In this document: positions 6,065 through 7,330 of the stretch, piece by piece
How positions within the stretch are numbered: position 1 is the stretch's first letter
How the letters are laid out: every line of letters begins with the position of its first letter
Assembly: GCA_964449985.1 (NCBI GenBank)
Contig: CAYVCG010000083.1
Coordinates: 1 to 7,330 of the forward strand
Source: CAYVCG01 sp964449985
GTDB lineage: Bacteria; Bacillota; Clostridia; Lachnospirales; WRAX01
DNA: 7,330 bases
Direction: 5' to 3'
The notes under the pieces: model-generated
The model's database searches: none
What the model saw: only the letters and a program-made list of their open reading frames with translations
What the model was told of the DNA's origin: nothing
Translations under genes and position numbers: made by a program

Positions 6065-6095
6065 ACCTGCCCTTTTAAATTAAGGGCGGGTTTTT
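6065..6095 (+). terminator. Intrinsic terminator after ddh
   Basis: ACCTGCCCTT pairs with AAGGGCGGGT (one U-G pair on the forward strand) around a 7-nt AT loop, followed by a run of T residues. It lies 18 nt past the ddh stop codon. Confidence 0.92.
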
Positions 6096-6123
6096 GCTTA
6101 TTTATCATTAATATATTTTACTT

Positions 6124-6136
6124 AGCAAAGTTTGCT
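6124..6136 (+). promoter_or_regulatory. Short palindrome just upstream of the DUF2953-gerW promoter
   Basis: AGCAAAGTTTGCT is a 6-bp inverted repeat about a central G, ending 7 nt before the -35. Position and symmetry suit a binding site for a dimeric regulator, but short AT-rich palindromes also arise by chance. A related sequence lies upstream of the tRNA-Arg promoter. Confidence 0.3.
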
Positions 6137-6143
6137 TAATTAT

Positions 6144-6172
6144 TTGAAATTATGGCAATAATTGTATATAAT
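6144..6172 (+). promoter_or_regulatory. Vegetative (SigA-type) promoter of the DUF2953-gerW unit
   Basis: TTGAAA (6144-6149) and TATAAT (6167-6172) are 17 nt apart, 30 nt before the ATG of the DUF2953 gene. No sporulation-type promoter stands out in the same gap, although the second gene is a sporulation gene. Confidence 0.85.
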
Positions 6173-6202
6173 GATTTTAAAGACAATGGGAAGGAGATTT
6201 AG

Positions 6203-7090
6203 ATGGGCATTATATTTTTAATACTAAAAATAATACTTATTGCACTGCTTGCCGTTTTGTCGCTTCTTGTTTTGATATGTATGCTTATTTTTTTCTATCC
6301 CATTAATTATGAAATAAAGGTGGACAAGCAGGACACACTTTCGGTTTATGCCAAGGGCTCGTGGATTTTTCGTATTATAAGGTTTAGATATATAATAAAT
6401 CCGGAAAACTCCGGCCTGTCTTTAAGCGTATTATGGTTTAAGCTAATCGGAGATAAAAAGCAGGATTTGGAACCAACACAAACAGATAGCGCTGATCCCC
6501 GTGATAATAACCCCAATGAAGATAAAGAAACGGAAGATAAAAAAGCTGAGGATAAAGAAACCGAAGATAAAGAAATCGAAAATAAAGAAGCAGAGGATAA
6601 AGAAGCCCAAGATAAAGAAGCCGAAAATAAAGATACCAAAATCAATTATAAAGAAAAAGGCATGGAACCGGAAGGCTCCGGTATTAAGGAAAAGCTGGAT
6701 GATACTAAAAATATATTTAAGGATATTATTAAGCGTATAATACATTATCCCAGCAAAAAGGAAATATTTGATTCTACAATCTTGCTTATTCGCCGATTAT
6801 ATCCACACTTAAAACCCAAAAGATTTAATCTGCGTGCTGAAGTGGGCTTTGATGATCCCGCCATCACGGGATATTTTTTAGGCGGTGTATATATATTAAA
6901 ATCATTGTTAATGCTAAAAGCGGACGTTGTTGGTAATTTCGAGAGAAAGACTATAAACATTTATGCTTATGCAAAGGGAAGGGTAGTATTATTACCAATT
7001 TTATATTTAATATTAAAATATATATTTAAAAAGCCTATTTGGAAGTTAATAAACGATTTAAAAAGAAAGGATGTACACGATGAGCGATAA
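6203..7090 (+). CDS. DUF2953 membrane-anchored protein (YtfI-like)
   Basis: The 295-residue protein starts with a strong membrane segment (about residues 4-31, ILKIILIALLAVLSLLVLIC) and ends with a second hydrophobic stretch (VVLLPILYLILKYIF) before a basic tail. The DUF2953 signature lies in the C-terminal third: NLRAEVGFDDPAITGYFLGG, with the D-P-A-x-T-G core at 218-223. Between the two halves sits a charged low-complexity linker (about residues 95-160) containing eight DKE-type pentapeptides. AAGGAG at 6191-6196 supports the ATG. B. subtilis YtfI belongs to this family and is likewise encoded next to YtfJ/GerW; the molecular function is unknown. Here the downstream gerW overlaps by 11 nt, which points to coupled translation and a shared role in spore formation or germination (inference). 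Family members usually lack such a long repeated linker. Confidence 0.85.
   Translation: MGIIFLILKIILIALLAVLSLLVLICMLIFFYPINYEIKVDKQDTLSVYAKGSWIFRIIRFRYIINPENSGLSLSVLWFKLIGDKKQDLEPTQTDSADPRDNNPNEDKETEDKKAEDKETEDKEIENKEAEDKEAQDKEAENKDTKINYKEKGMEPEGSGIKEKLDDTKNIFKDIIKRIIHYPSKKEIFDSTILLIRRLYPHLKPKRFNLRAEVGFDDPAITGYFLGGVYILKSLLMLKADVVGNFERKTINIYAYAKGRVVLLPILYLILKYIFKKPIWKLINDLKRKDVHDER
6518..6637 (+). repeat. Eight tandem 15-nt repeats encoding charged pentapeptides
   Basis: Residues 106-145 of the DUF2953 protein are eight consecutive pentads of the form [E/Q]-[D/N]-K-[E/K/D]-[T/A/I]. The DNA unit is close to GAAGATAAAGAAGCC, with point differences between copies, and the strand is almost purely purine. 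The unit is a multiple of three, so copy-number change would keep the frame. The protein segment is predicted to be helical or disordered and very hydrophilic, acting as a spacer. Confidence 0.9.
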
Positions 7091-7330
7091 ATTAAATTCT
7101 AGTCTTGATACGCTGTTTTCCAAGATGGAGAGCTTTATAACGACTAAAACCGTTGTTGGCGAAGCTATACACATGGGAGGGGTTATAATCGTTCCCTTAG
7201 TTGATGTTACATTTGGTGTTGGGGCCGGAGGAGGAGAAGGCGAAAAAGAAAAAGGTAAAAGCGCGCAAAGCGGCGGTGGCATGGGTGGAAAAATCTCTCC
7301 TTCTGCTGTGCTGGTTATTGTGGATGGAAA
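7080..7330 (+). CDS. gerW: GerW family sporulation protein (YtfJ), C-terminus cut off by window edge
   Basis: An ATG at 7080 opens a frame that runs to the window end (83 full codons). Its start overlaps the end of the DUF2953 gene by 11 nt, and AGAAAGG at 7064-7070 is suitably spaced. The N-terminus LDTLFSKMESFITTKTVVGEAI, then GGVIIVPLVDVTFGVGAGGGEGE, a Gly-rich loop (GGGMGG) and ISPSAVLVIVDG match the YtfJ/GerW pattern (TIVG, then VGFGFAAGG, GGGSGGG, and SITPIAFLIV). In B. subtilis GerW is a sporulation protein needed for normal spore germination. The family is widespread in spore-forming Firmicutes, including Clostridia. About one third or more of the protein is missing past the edge. Confidence 0.9.
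   Translation, partial: MSDKLNSSLDTLFSKMESFITTKTVVGEAIHMGGVIIVPLVDVTFGVGAGGGEGEKEKGKSAQSGGGMGGKISPSAVLVIVDG

Noticed and set aside
6346..6745. Reverse Ser/Leu- and Phe/Ile-rich frames and a forward Lys/Ile-rich frame over the DUF2953 gene
   Set aside because: All are low-complexity by-products of the 15-nt pentapeptide repeat; only the frame at 6203 has a start signal, a domain and a partner gene.

Overview
The window looks like chromosomal DNA from an AT-rich, low-GC Gram-positive bacterium, most likely a spore-forming and probably motile member of the Clostridia. The evidence is the strong AGGAGG-type ribosome sites, the canonical -35/-10 promoters, a GerW (YtfJ) sporulation gene next to a DUF2953 gene, a FliS chaperone, a short meso-diaminopimelate dehydrogenase, and a tRNA with no encoded CCA. 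I cannot name the genus.

Left part (1-1044, minus strand): a gene truncated by the window edge encodes a collagen-like protein with 47 uninterrupted Gly-X-Y triplets (mostly GAT, GTT, GPT and GST) and the start of a non-collagen C-terminal domain. This is the layout of BclA-type spore-surface filament proteins. Its leader holds a 7-bp inverted repeat and a weak sporulation-type promoter candidate. Upstream lies tRNA-Arg(CCU), with a textbook vegetative promoter and its own intrinsic terminator, so the tRNA and the collagen-like gene are separate transcription units.

Middle part (1100-5091, plus strand): fliS is followed by a DAHP synthase gene (first step of the shikimate pathway, TTG start), gltX (glutamyl-tRNA synthetase) and an RlmA-type 23S rRNA guanine-N1 methyltransferase. 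The last three are tightly packed (18-nt and 2-nt gaps) and look like one operon. The methyltransferase ribosome site lies inside the last codons of gltX. fliS sits apart from any flagellar gene.

Right part (5093-7330, plus strand): ddh has its own consensus promoter and is closed by an intrinsic terminator. A second consensus promoter, preceded by a small palindrome, drives a two-gene unit: a membrane-anchored DUF2953 protein carrying a charged DKE pentapeptide repeat, and gerW, which overlaps it by 11 nt and runs off the window.

Most of the window is ordinary housekeeping. The less ordinary items are the collagen-like protein with its leader, the lone fliS, and the pentapeptide expansion in the DUF2953 protein. 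I see no CRISPR array, insertion sequence, toxin-antitoxin pair or defence system.
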